From Steroidobacteraceae bacterium (GTDB lineage: Bacteria; Pseudomonadota; Gammaproteobacteria; Steroidobacterales; Steroidobacteraceae), in assembly GCA_041395505.1 (NCBI GenBank), contig JAWLAG010000001.1:1178001-1242000 (forward strand): a stretch of DNA of 64,000 nucleotides, written 5' to 3'. Below are positions 36,033-44,853 of this stretch, one piece after another (positions within the stretch are counted from its first letter, which is position 1; the number at the start of each line of letters is the position of its first letter). The position numbers and the translations under genes were made by a program. Below the pieces are notes generated by a model that did not search any database, was not told where the DNA came from, and worked only from the letters and a program-made list of their open reading frames with translations.

Positions 36033-36125
36033 GGAGAGGTACCGAAGCGGTCATAACGGCGCCGATTCGAAATCGGATGGTCGGGTAAAACCGGCACGTG
36101 GGTTCGAATCCCACCCTCTCCGCCA
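36033..36125 (+). tRNA. tRNA-Ser(CGA) with encoded CCA
   Basis: GGAGAGG (36033-36039) pairs with CCTCTCC (36115-36121), followed by discriminator G and CCA at 36123-36125. The anticodon loop TTCGAAA carries CGA, which reads the serine codon UCG, and the long variable arm is that of a class II tRNA. One mismatch (G-A) closes the anticodon stem. A TAGAAT box at 36004-36009 is a possible -10; it lies in the 5' region of mltF. Confidence 0.95.
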
Positions 36126-36149
36126 TAAGAAATGACCGCGTAGCCCGCA

Positions 36150-36170
36150 GTGGGATGAGAACCCACGTGC
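36150..36170 (-). repeat. Inverted near-copy of the tRNA-Ser T-arm
   Basis: On the minus strand these 21 bases match tRNA positions 36094-36114 at 19 of 21 positions (GCACGTGGGTTC then two mismatches, then ATCCCAC). As RNA it can form a 5-bp stem with a 7-nt loop, or pair with the tRNA's own T-arm. It lies 24 bp after the tRNA end and just before the tandem repeat. Confidence 0.75.
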
Positions 36171-36182
36171 AGATGAAGAATA

Positions 36183-36867
36183 GGGTTCGACGCGAGGCCG
36201 CGAGCGGCCGAAGCGAACGCGCAGCGAGCGCAAGCGAGCGAGCGGCCCCCTTGAGGGGCGAGGCGCGAAGCGCCGAGTCATCCCACCCTTTGCGTGTCGA
36301 TATGTGCACGTTGCGCGGCGCGCAGTCAGCGTGGTGCGAAGCCAGCACTGCGGGCGCGCCGGGGTTCGACGCGAGGCCGCGAGCGGCCGAAGCGAACGCG
36401 CAGCGAGCGCAAGCGAGCGAGCGGCCCCCTTGAGGGGCGAGGCGCGAAGCGCCAGTCATCCCACCCTTGCGTGTCGATATGTGCACGTTGCGCGGCGCGC
36501 AGTCAGCGTGGTGCGAAGCCAGCACTGCGGGCGCGCCGGGGTTCGACGCGAGGCCGCGAGCGGCCGAAGCGAACGCGCAGCGAGCGCAAGCGAGCGAGCG
36601 GCCCCCTTGAGGGGCGAGGCGCGAAGCGCCGAGTCATCCCACCCTTTGCGTGTCGATATGTGCACGTTGCGCGGCGCGCAGTCAGCGTGGTGCGAAGCCA
36701 GCACTGCGGGCGCGCCGGGGTTCGACGCGAGGCCGCGAGCGGCCGAAGCGAACGCGCAGCGAGCGCAAGCGAGCGAGCGGCCCCCTTGAGGGGCGAGGCG
36801 CGAAGCGCTGAGTCATCCCACCCTTTGCGTGTCGATATGTGCACGTTGCGCGGCGCGCAGTCAGCGT
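36183..36867. repeat. Tandem array of about 3.8 units of a 177-179-bp GC-rich repeat
   Basis: Units start at 36183, 36362, 36539 and 36718 (179, 177 and 179 bp); the last breaks off at about 36867. Units are nearly identical; the second differs by two single-base losses. Each unit holds several palindromes (GGCCG-CGAG-CGGCC, GCCCC-TTGA-type GGGGC, GGCGC-GAA-GCGCC, TGCGC-GGC-GCGCA). It also contains the ten bases ATCCCACCCT, found at the tRNA 3' end. Open frames across it come from the repeat periodicity and are not credible genes. Nothing else is seen in the 802-bp gap between the tRNA and the next gene. Confidence 0.85.
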
Positions 36868-36927
36868 AATGAGCACCCACGGCGCGCGCTGCATAGATCC
36901 TGCGTCATTCGCGTGCTTGCCCTGGCG

Positions 36928-37896
36928 CTAGCTGTGCCCCCGAAAGGAACCACCTATTCCACGCACCTGTGCCTCCAGCGCGAGCAATTGTGGTGATGCA
37001 TATCGGGCGACGGCATCGCGTAGAACCGGGGCGGCGAGCGAGCGCTTGATGACACTGTCGGAGTCGAACGCGACCGCGCTGCCAACAGGTGCCTTTGAAT
37101 ATAGTCTCGATACCGCGCGCATTGCGTTCTCGGTCGCGGTGTCGGGCGCAAGTGAAAAATGCCCTGCCACGGTCTGCCAAACAGCCTGCGGCAACTCCTC
37201 GTAATGGAGCAACCACCCGCGGGACGCAGGCAATCGCGCGGCGGCTACGCAGAAGGCTCCATAGACACGCGCTATATAATCTTCGGCGCAGGTAGCTGCG
37301 CCCTGCGGGTCGACAACTGCCGCCAGACGCCGCGCGGGCTCGGACCCGGCGCGTATCCAGGCAGGCGTTTCACGGGCGAGCGATACCGCGACTTCGATCG
37401 GATCGCGCAGGCATAGCAACCACGGTGAGCTTGGAAATGCCTCGGCGAGCAGATCGCAGAAGAGCGTGTTCCAGCTGCTGAACTTGATCACATAGTTGGA
37501 GCCGGCGTGCCGTGCGAAAAGACCGCCTAGTGCTCGCAATGATGTAACGAGCTGCGCTCGCGGTACTGCTGGCGGAGGTAGCAGCAGCTCATTGAACGGC
37601 CCGGGTTCGGAATAAACGACGAGATTGGCGCACTCCTTCAGCATTTGAGACACCAGGGTCGAGCCGCAACGCGCGACATGGAATATCAGGCCGGCCGGCT
37701 CCGGCATCGGTGTGGCCTGGGCCAACCGGTCAGGAGTTACATGCACGAGCGAATCCACCGCGCTCATTCGCTCGACGGTCTGTTGCATGAAGGGATCGCG
37801 CAAGGCGCTTGCGGGAATGTCACGAACGGCGACATACAATCCGTCCGGGCGCAGGATCGCACGTGTCGGCAAGGCAGACTGCTCGGCAACGGCCAT
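36928..37896 (-). CDS. Sulfotransferase-like P-loop protein
   Basis: The 322-residue protein has the 5'-phosphosulfate loop FHVARCGSTLVSQML at about residue 73 and the later 3'-phosphate site CLRDPIEVAVSLAR, as in PAPS-dependent sulfotransferases. A C-terminal GWLLHYEELPQ strand also fits the family. Acceptor is unknown. Bacterial members of this group often stand beside oxygenases or TPR proteins. It is divergent from the JmjC-type oxygenase across 88 bp. Confidence 0.75.
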   Translation of the reverse strand: MAVAEQSALPTRAILRPDGLYVAVRDIPASALRDPFMQQTVERMSAVDSLVHVTPDRLAQATPMPEPAGLIFHVARCGSTLVSQMLKECANLVVYSEPGPFNELLLPPPAVPRAQLVTSLRALGGLFARHAGSNYVIKFSSWNTLFCDLLAEAFPSSPWLLCLRDPIEVAVSLARETPAWIRAGSEPARRLAAVVDPQGAATCAEDYIARVYGAFCVAAARLPASRGWLLHYEELPQAVWQTVAGHFSLAPDTATENAMRAVSRLYSKAPVGSAVAFDSDSVIKRSLAAPVLRDAVARYASPQLLALEAQVRGIGGSFRGHS

Positions 37897-37984
37897 GCGG
37901 CGAGGAGATCATTCCCCTGCGGTGCATGTCAACGCTGCCTTATTCTGGACAGTTTCCGCTGGCCGGTGCTACCGTTGAAATCGC

Positions 37985-39160
37985 ATGGCTTTCGCCGACT
38001 TCATCGCTCCCTTCGACGCGCGCAGCTTCTGCAGCGACTACTTTGGCAAGCGCCCGGTGCACATGCCCGCCAATGCCGGACGCCATGTCGATGTGCTCGA
38101 CTGGCCACGATTCAATCGGGCATTGGCGCTTGCACCTTACTGGAACGAGGAAACCCTCAAGGTCTATTACAAGAGCAGGGCGGCGCTGCGCGAGAACTAT
38201 TGCGACCTGAGTGATGCAAAGCCAGGATTGCCTGCGCCGATCAACCCCGCGAAGGTCAAGTCGCTGCTGGGCCTTGGCGCCAGTCTCATTGCCAACCAGA
38301 TTCACAAGGTGTGTCCGGAAATCGCCCGCATCACCGGTATTCTGGAAGAGCAATTCGCGGCACGCGTGTGGGCGAATGTCTATTGTTCGTTCAAGGGTGT
38401 GCAGGCCTTTCAGACGCACTTTGATCTGCACGATGTTTTTGCCTACCAGGCGGAGGGTGAGAAGACCTGGCGTGTCTACGAAGCACGCGCGGATGCACCT
38501 ATTGCTCCCTTGCCGCCTGGCGATGAAGTGGAAAAGTGGCTGCAGTCGTCCCGCGGGCGCTTGTTGTTCGAAGTCAAAATGCGACCCGGCGATATCCTCT
38601 ATCTGCCTCGCGGCCAGTATCACGACGCGTTGACCGGCGCGAGTGCCTCGCTGCATGTGACTTTTGGCGTCGCTCCGGCCAATGGCCTCGCACTATTCAA
38701 GCTACTCGAGAGCATCCTGACTCCAGAGTCGCAATTTCGCGCCTATCTGCCGGACGCGCGCGAGGAAACTGCGCTGCGCCAAAGCCTGGTACAGCTGGCG
38801 GAGAGGGTGCGCACGGTCATGCTCTCGCCGGCGTTCGGGCTCGATGTGCGCGCGATGCAGGCGCGCCTTGCGCGGTCGACCACGGATTATGGCTTGCCTG
38901 AGCAACCCGCGCCGTCCTGGTTTTCGCTAGCCAAGCCAGCGCGACTTTTGCGCAACGATCGGGGCTATTTTGTCAGCTGCGAGAGCGGGGAATTTCCGCT
39001 TGCCGATGCGCACATCGCGCTCGAGTGGGTACTCGGACAACGATTGTTCTCGCTCGAGGATGCGCTCGCGCAGCAAGGCGGCCTGGACCGGGCGACATTC
39101 CTTGTCGAGTTGCAGAAGCTGATCGACCGCGGCATCGTGGTACCGACCGATATGCGCTAG
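37985..39160 (+). CDS. JmjC/cupin-type 2-oxoglutarate oxygenase (ribosomal-oxygenase-like)
   Basis: The 391-residue protein has the cupin iron site: QTHFDLHDVFAYQAEGEKTW supplies H145 and D147, and GDILYLPRGQYHDAL supplies H213. The order and spacing match YcfD/RoxA-like arginine hydroxylases of ribosomal proteins, but the C-terminal part differs, so the target is inferred only. It is divergent from a sulfotransferase gene and overlaps the convergent TagH-like gene by four bp at the stop codons. Confidence 0.82.
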   Translation: MAFADFIAPFDARSFCSDYFGKRPVHMPANAGRHVDVLDWPRFNRALALAPYWNEETLKVYYKSRAALRENYCDLSDAKPGLPAPINPAKVKSLLGLGASLIANQIHKVCPEIARITGILEEQFAARVWANVYCSFKGVQAFQTHFDLHDVFAYQAEGEKTWRVYEARADAPIAPLPPGDEVEKWLQSSRGRLLFEVKMRPGDILYLPRGQYHDALTGASASLHVTFGVAPANGLALFKLLESILTPESQFRAYLPDAREETALRQSLVQLAERVRTVMLSPAFGLDVRAMQARLARSTTDYGLPEQPAPSWFSLAKPARLLRNDRGYFVSCESGEFPLADAHIALEWVLGQRLFSLEDALAQQGGLDRATFLVELQKLIDRGIVVPTDMR

Positions 39161-40461
39161 AGCGCCTGGCTGCGCTTCTCGCTCTGTTGGTTCTCGTCGC
39201 TGCGCAGCAGTTCGAGATAGTGATTGGCAAAGGCTTCCACAAAGGCATGGGGCATGGCCGATGAGCTCTGGCCTGCCAGGTTGTGGAAGAACTGCGTGTA
39301 CAAGGGCCAGTATTCGGCGGGTCCCGCTTTGCCGCCGCGGGCCGCACGCGCAAATCGCGCTTCCAGTTCCGCGGGAGACAGTCGCGCGAGCATTTCGGAT
39401 AGCGCGTTGCGCATCGCGTCACTGCTGGCAAATTCGTGCTGATTACGCTCTTCGAAGCAACCGCGCAGCCACTGCACCGCATCGACGCGGCGGCTGTCAT
39501 GGCTTGCCAGCAGTTGCGCCAGCAGATCGTCGACGGCCGTGCGATCGATCGAGAAAGGCTCCGCCTGCTCCGACTTCGGCAACTCGATGCGCAGCCGGTT
39601 CAGGGTCTTGTGCTGGTGCCGGGCCAGATCCTTGAGGCCCACCAGGGATTCGCGCAACAACTGACCTGCCAGATGCAGCATGCGCGTGTAGGCAGTTTCG
39701 GGTAATTTCTCGACAGACAAGCCGGCACCTCGGCAGAATGCCTCGATACCGGAGCGCACATCCTGTAGCGCGGCGTTCTGGTCCGGGGCCTGCTGGCGCG
39801 CTGCGCGGCGCAGTTTCTCCATCCGTCGCGCGACGCGTTCGGCTTCCTCTTCGTCCTGGAGTTCGATGACTTCGTCGGCGGCCGAATTGACAGCTTGCGC
39901 CCGGGAGCGCTGACTGCTGGAGATAGCCTGGCCATAGGCATTGACCGCCGGAAAACTGTCGCCGGTCGACGCATCGGGTTTCAGGAGCGACGCGACATTG
40001 AGCGATGCGCCGATATCGGTCAGCGTATCGGTTTGCGCTGGAGCGGCTACGATGGACGGTTCCTTCAGCAGGGCGTCGAGCGAGTCGGCTGCGGCCGTCG
40101 GCATTTTGTCGTTGGTCGTGCGCTCGACCGCGCCGTCCGGCTCGTCGATAGTCACGACAATCTGGTAGGCGCCAATGCGCAATAGATCACCGTTATTCAG
40201 TCGCACCGGCGATTTGCGCTGCATCGGCCGTCGCGAATCGTTCAGGAAGGTTCCGTTGCTGCTCAGGTCCTCAACGTAATAGCCGCCCTCCTGGAACAGG
40301 ACACGTGCATGGTGCGCAGAGACATAGCGCTGATTGTCCGGGAGTATCCAGTCATTGTCTGTCGAGCGACCGATATTGCCGCCGCCCACCCCCATGATGA
40401 TGGTTGCGCCGGGGCCCAGGCGGCGGCGGTGGTCACTGACTACGCGTAGTTTCAGAGCCAT
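39157..40461 (-). CDS. FHA-domain protein resembling TagH (type VI secretion-associated)
   Basis: The first 110 residues form an FHA domain (NIGRSTDNDWILPDNQRYVS, AHHARV, YYVEDLSSNGTFLN) that binds phosphothreonine. A low-complexity middle follows. The C-terminal 190 residues resemble the TagH-type domain: IEAFCRGAGLSVEKLPETAY, LLRESLVGLKDLARHQHKTL and SDAMRNALSEMLARLSPAEL. TagH regulates type VI secretion together with a Ser/Thr kinase and phosphatase. No other secretion gene is in this window. It is divergent from DUF1820. Confidence 0.75.
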   Translation of the reverse strand: MALKLRVVSDHRRRLGPGATIIMGVGGGNIGRSTDNDWILPDNQRYVSAHHARVLFQEGGYYVEDLSSNGTFLNDSRRPMQRKSPVRLNNGDLLRIGAYQIVVTIDEPDGAVERTTNDKMPTAAADSLDALLKEPSIVAAPAQTDTLTDIGASLNVASLLKPDASTGDSFPAVNAYGQAISSSQRSRAQAVNSAADEVIELQDEEEAERVARRMEKLRRAARQQAPDQNAALQDVRSGIEAFCRGAGLSVEKLPETAYTRMLHLAGQLLRESLVGLKDLARHQHKTLNRLRIELPKSEQAEPFSIDRTAVDDLLAQLLASHDSRRVDAVQWLRGCFEERNQHEFASSDAMRNALSEMLARLSPAELEARFARAARGGKAGPAEYWPLYTQFFHNLAGQSSSAMPHAFVEAFANHYLELLRSDENQQSEKRSQAL

Positions 40462-40528
40462 TAATCAGTATCCTGTCCCGGGCCGCCTGAAAGTTGACGG
40501 GCAGCCGACCAACTGGGCCGGTCGCCCC

Positions 40529-40534
40529 TATAAT
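40529..40534 (+). promoter_or_regulatory. Possible -10 box for DUF1820-purL
   Basis: TATAAT lies 36 bp before the DUF1820 start. The nearest TTGAC element (40494) is too far upstream (29 bp) to be a standard -35. Confidence 0.35.
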
Positions 40535-40570
40535 ATTGAGACCAAGTTATCAGTACTGGGTCGGGGGCCG

Positions 40571-40915
40571 ATGGCAGCGAGTCACATTTTCAGGATCCTG
40601 TTCGTGAATCAGGGCAAGGTTTACGAGGTATACGCGCGCAAGGTGAGCCACGGCGGCCTGTTCGGCTTCATCGAAGTCGAGGAGCTCGTCTTTGACACCC
40701 GCAAGGGCATGGTGCTCGACCCCTCGGAGGAGCGTATCAAGACGGAGTTCAATGAAGTCAAACGGACCTATCTGCCTATGCATTCCGTATTGCGCATTGA
40801 CGAGGTGAAGAAGCAGGGGACCAGCAAGATCAGCAACTACGAGGGCAGCAATGTCGCCCAGTTCCCGATGCCCATTTATCCTCCGGGCGGCGGCGAGCGT
40901 GGACCGGGCAAGTGA
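40571..40915 (+). CDS. DUF1820 family protein
   Basis: The 114-residue protein begins MAASHIFRILFVNQGKVYEV, contains SHGGLFGFIEVEELVF and TYLPMHSVLRIDEVKKQGTS, and matches the compact DUF1820 family of gammaproteobacteria throughout its length. Function is unknown. GGTCGGGGG lies before the ATG. It ends 17 bp before purL, so the two are probably one transcript. Confidence 0.87.
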   Translation: MAASHIFRILFVNQGKVYEVYARKVSHGGLFGFIEVEELVFDTRKGMVLDPSEERIKTEFNEVKRTYLPMHSVLRIDEVKKQGTSKISNYEGSNVAQFPMPIYPPGGGERGPGK

Positions 40916-40932
40916 CGCATGAGCCGAGCTGA

Positions 40933-43900
40933 ATGCTGGTAATCGGCGGCGGTCCGGCCTGGCCGGAGTTTCGCCTGACCCGAGTGCGGGATGCATTGGC
41001 AGGGCGTGGCGTCGAGCTGCTTTGCCTGGCCGAGCAACAACCGCAATTCATCCATCTCGTTGACCTCGCGGATCGCCTCGACGAGCGGCAACTCGCGGTC
41101 CTCGAGGCGCTGTTGCGCTACGGGCCGCGCTACCGCCCGATGCGCGAGAGCGGCGCCGAGCATGTCATCGTCGTGCCGCGACTTGGCACCATCTCGCCCT
41201 GGTCGAGCAAGGCAACCGATATTGCGCACGTTGCCGGTCTCGCTGCGGTGCGACGCATCGAGCGCGGCGTGCGTATTCCTCTGCGCGGCCTGGGAATGCT
41301 CGATGCCGAGGCACGTCGCCAGGTGCTTGACCTGCTGCACGATCGCATGACCGAGACCGTACTGGCCGCAGTCGACGAGGCGGAAAGACTTTTTGCGCAT
41401 CACGCACCGCGCCCGTTGCGAACGCTCGATCTTGCGCCTGGGCGCCAGGTGCTCGAAACAGCCAATGAGGAGTGGGGACTCGCGCTAAGCGCGGACGAAA
41501 TCGACTACCTGCAATCGTTCTTTACCTCCGTGCGACGCCATCCAACGGATGCTGAGTTGATGATGTTCGCCCAGGCCAATTCCGAGCATTGCCGACACAA
41601 GATCTTCAACGCACGCTGGACCATCGATGGCAAACCCTGCGAGCACAGCCTGTTCGAGATGATCCGCATGACCCACGCCGCCAATCCGCGCGGCGTGCTC
41701 TCGGCCTACAAGGACAATGCGGCTGTCGTCGAAGGCTCAGCCGCCACGCGCTTCTTTGCCGACCCGAAGTCGCGTGTGTATCGCTGGCTGCACGAACCGG
41801 TGCACATGTTGATGAAAGTGGAAACACACAATCATCCAACCGCAATCTCGCCATTTCCGGGCGCGGCGACCGGCTCGGGCGGCGAGATACGCGATGAGGC
41901 GGCGACCGGCCGAGGCGCCAAGCCTAAAGCAGGACTGGTTGGCTACACAGTTTCGCATCTTCGCATCCCGGGATTCCTGCAGCCCTGGGAGGATGAAATT
42001 TGCAAGCCCGACCGGATTGCGAGCGCATTCGAGATCATGCGCGATGCACCGATTGGTGCGGCGGCGTTCAACAACGAATTCGGACGTCCGGGCATCAATG
42101 GTTATTTTCGGACTTTCGAGCTGAAGCTGCCAGATGACCCAGCGGGCACTCGCCGCGGCTATCACAAGCCGATCATGATTGCCGGTGGCGTCGGCAATGT
42201 GCGGCCCGGGCATGTCGAAAAATGCGACGTGCCCGCCGGTAGCGCGCTGATCGTCCTTGGTGGTCCGGCAATGCTGATCGGTCTGGGGGGCGGCGCGGCT
42301 TCATCGCAGGGTACCGGCAGCGGGTCGGCGGATCTCGACTTCGCTTCGGTTCAGCGCGGCAACCCCGAAATGCAACGTCGCGCGCAGGAGGTTATCGATC
42401 GGTGTTGGGCACAAGGAGCCGACAATCCGATCCTGCTCGTACACGATGTCGGCGCGGGTGGGCTGTCGAACGCGCTGCCCGAGGCGGTGGCGCACAGCCG
42501 TCGCGGCGCCAACATCGATTTGCTGGCGGCGCCGATCGATGAGCCTGGCATGTCACCGATGGAAATCTGGTGCAACGAATCGCAGGAGCGATTCGTGCTG
42601 GTCGTCGCGGCCGAGCGCATTGCAGAATTCGTCGCGATCGCCAGGCGCGAGCGATGCCCGTATGCCGTTGTCGGTCAGCTTACCGAAGATGGTCAACTTC
42701 GGGTCACCGATGCGCGCAGTGAGCGCGCAATCGTGGACATGCCGCTCGATGTGCTCCTTGGCAAGACACCGCGGATGCACCGTGATGTCGCCACGGCGAA
42801 GCGCAGACTGCAGCACTTCGATGCGGCCGGTATCGATCCCAACGATGCCTTGCAGCGCTTGTTGCGATTCCCGGCGATCGCGGACAAGAGCTTCCTCATT
42901 CATATCGGCGATCGCAGCGTGGGTGGCATGGTGAGTCGCGACCCGCTGGTCGGGCCCTGGCAGGTCCCGGTGGCCGATGTCGCGGTCACCGTGGCCGATT
43001 ACCGGGGTTATGCGGGCGAGGCCATGGCGATGGGCGAGCGGACACCGCTTGCGCTCGTTGATGCCGCTGCCGCTGCGCGCATGGCCGTGACAGAGGCTAT
43101 TACCAATATCCTCGCCGCGGACATCTCCAGCCTCACGCAGATTCGCCTGTCAGCGAACTGGATGGCGGCCTGTGGTTCGCCAGGTGAGGACGCCGCGCTC
43201 TATGCGGCCGTGCAAGCCGTGGGTCGTGAGCTCTGTCCGCGGCTCGGCATTGCCATACCTGTCGGAAAGGATTCGCTGTCGATGCAGACTCGCTGGCACG
43301 AGCCTGGCGGCGAGCGCGCGGTCGTGGCGCCAGTCTCGCTGATCGTGTCCGCGTTCGCGCCGGTCGGCGACGTGCGGCGAACGCTGACGCCGCAGCTGCG
43401 CCTCGATTGCGGCGAGACCCGGCTCCTTTATATCGATCTCGGCGCACGCCGGTATCGGTTGGGCGGGTCCTGTCTCGCGCAAGTCTACGGGCAACTCGGC
43501 GACGTTGCGCCCGATCTGGGAAATCCAGCCGCCCTCGAGTCCTTGGCATTGGCGCTCGCCGAGCTGCGCGAGCGAGACCTTGTGTTGGCCTATCACGATC
43601 GCTCCGATGGCGGTCTCGCTATCACGCTGATCGAAATGGCCTTCGCGGGCCATTGTGGTCTCGACGTGCGACTTCCCTGTCCAGCCGATGCCCCGCCCGC
43701 AGCAGTGTTCTTCGCCGAGGAACCGGGCGTCGTGTTGCAGGTCCGCTCGTCCGAGGCGACTGAGGTATGCGCTGTATTCGCGAGGCATGGCCTCGAAGGC
43801 CTCCTCGACATTGGCACCCTGGTCGCGCCAGAGGCCGATAGCGCGCGCCTGCGTATCGCCTGCGGTGAGGGCGTCATAGATGCCGATTGGCAGACTCTGA

Positions 43901-44850
43901 AAGGCGCCTGGTCGGAGACGTCATTGCGCATGAAACTTGCGCGCGACGATATCGAGTGCGCACGCGAGGAATTTGCAACCCACACCCGGCTTCGGCAGAT
44001 GCCAATCAGCGTGCAATTGACATTCGATCCACAGGAGGATGTCGCGGCACCCCACATCGTCGGTAAGGCGCGGCCCGAAGTCATGGTGTTGCGCGAGCAG
44101 GGCGTCAACAGCCAGGTGGAAATGGCGGCCGTGCTCGATCTCGCCGGTTTCGAATCGCACGACGTGCACATGTCGGACCTCATTCGCGGCGACGTGTCGC
44201 TCGATCGCTTCCATGCGCTGGTCGCGTGCGGCGGTTTCTCCTACGGTGACGTGCTCGGCGCGGGCGAAGGATGGGCGAAGTGCATTCTCTATAATGAGAA
44301 ACTTCGCGATCAGTTCGCCAGTTTCTTCGCCGATAAACGGAGCTTGGCGCTTGGCGTGTGCAACGGTTGCCAGATGTTTGCCGCTCTGGCCGAAATCATT
44401 CCCGGTGCTGATGCCTGGCCGCGTTTCGTGCGCAACCGCAGCGAGCAGTTTGAGGGGCGGTTCACCGAAGTCGAAATCCTGAAGTCGCGCTCACTGTTCT
44501 TTGCGGACATGCAGGGTTCCATGCTGCCCGTCGCTGTTGCACACGGAGAGGGTCGCGCGGAGTTCGCATCGGAGCAGCAGCTCGAGCTCTGCCAGGCAAA
44601 CGGGCTGGTCGCGTTTCGCTATGCAGCGCGCGCCGGCCAGCCGGCATCGGCCTACCCGGAGAACCCCAACGGTTCGCCGCAGGGAATCGCGGCGCTATGC
44701 AATCTGGACGGGCGCGTAACCATCACCATGCCGCACCCGGAGCGCGTGTTTCGAAACGTACAGAATTCATGGTCACCGCCCGGCGCGGGTGAATTCAGCG
44801 GCTGGATGCGCATGTTTCGCAATGCGCGTCGCTGGATCGCCGGCGTCTAG
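40933..44850 (+). CDS. purL: Phosphoribosylformylglycinamidine synthase, single-chain
   Basis: The 1305-residue protein is the large fused form: FGAR amidotransferase with the N-terminal PurS-like domain, the two AIR-synthase-like halves (GTISPWSSKATDIAHVAGL, LMMFAQANSEHCRHKIFNA, VETHNHPTAISPFPGAATG) and the C-terminal class I glutaminase. The nucleophile is C1143 in ALGVCNGCQMF, followed by HGEGRAEF and MPHPERVFR. It makes FGAM from FGAR, ATP and glutamine in purine synthesis. Length is normal. Confidence 0.97.
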   Translation: MLVIGGGPAWPEFRLTRVRDALAGRGVELLCLAEQQPQFIHLVDLADRLDERQLAVLEALLRYGPRYRPMRESGAEHVIVVPRLGTISPWSSKATDIAHVAGLAAVRRIERGVRIPLRGLGMLDAEARRQVLDLLHDRMTETVLAAVDEAERLFAHHAPRPLRTLDLAPGRQVLETANEEWGLALSADEIDYLQSFFTSVRRHPTDAELMMFAQANSEHCRHKIFNARWTIDGKPCEHSLFEMIRMTHAANPRGVLSAYKDNAAVVEGSAATRFFADPKSRVYRWLHEPVHMLMKVETHNHPTAISPFPGAATGSGGEIRDEAATGRGAKPKAGLVGYTVSHLRIPGFLQPWEDEICKPDRIASAFEIMRDAPIGAAAFNNEFGRPGINGYFRTFELKLPDDPAGTRRGYHKPIMIAGGVGNVRPGHVEKCDVPAGSALIVLGGPAMLIGLGGGAASSQGTGSGSADLDFASVQRGNPEMQRRAQEVIDRCWAQGADNPILLVHDVGAGGLSNALPEAVAHSRRGANIDLLAAPIDEPGMSPMEIWCNESQERFVLVVAAERIAEFVAIARRERCPYAVVGQLTEDGQLRVTDARSERAIVDMPLDVLLGKTPRMHRDVATAKRRLQHFDAAGIDPNDALQRLLRFPAIADKSFLIHIGDRSVGGMVSRDPLVGPWQVPVADVAVTVADYRGYAGEAMAMGERTPLALVDAAAAARMAVTEAITNILAADISSLTQIRLSANWMAACGSPGEDAALYAAVQAVGRELCPRLGIAIPVGKDSLSMQTRWHEPGGERAVVAPVSLIVSAFAPVGDVRRTLTPQLRLDCGETRLLYIDLGARRYRLGGSCLAQVYGQLGDVAPDLGNPAALESLALALAELRERDLVLAYHDRSDGGLAITLIEMAFAGHCGLDVRLPCPADAPPAAVFFAEEPGVVLQVRSSEATEVCAVFARHGLEGLLDIGTLVAPEADSARLRIACGEGVIDADWQTLKGAWSETSLRMKLARDDIECAREEFATHTRLRQMPISVQLTFDPQEDVAAPHIVGKARPEVMVLREQGVNSQVEMAAVLDLAGFESHDVHMSDLIRGDVSLDRFHALVACGGFSYGDVLGAGEGWAKCILYNEKLRDQFASFFADKRSLALGVCNGCQMFAALAEIIPGADAWPRFVRNRSEQFEGRFTEVEILKSRSLFFADMQGSMLPVAVAHGEGRAEFASEQQLELCQANGLVAFRYAARAGQPASAYPENPNGSPQGIAALCNLDGRVTITMPHPERVFRNVQNSWSPPGAGEFSGWMRMFRNARRWIAGV

Positions 44851-44853
44851 TAC

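Noticed and set aside
36183..36867. CRISPR array
   Set aside because: Units are about 179 bp and directly adjacent, with no unique spacers and no cas genes.
36294..36869. Arg/Ala-rich open frames across the tandem repeat, on both strands
   Set aside because: The same peptide repeats with the DNA unit in several frames; this follows from unit lengths near a multiple of three and lack of stops in GC-rich DNA.
40334..40570. 79-codon N-terminal extension of the DUF1820 protein
   Set aside because: It overlaps the start of the TagH-like gene on the other strand; family members begin at the ATG at 40571.
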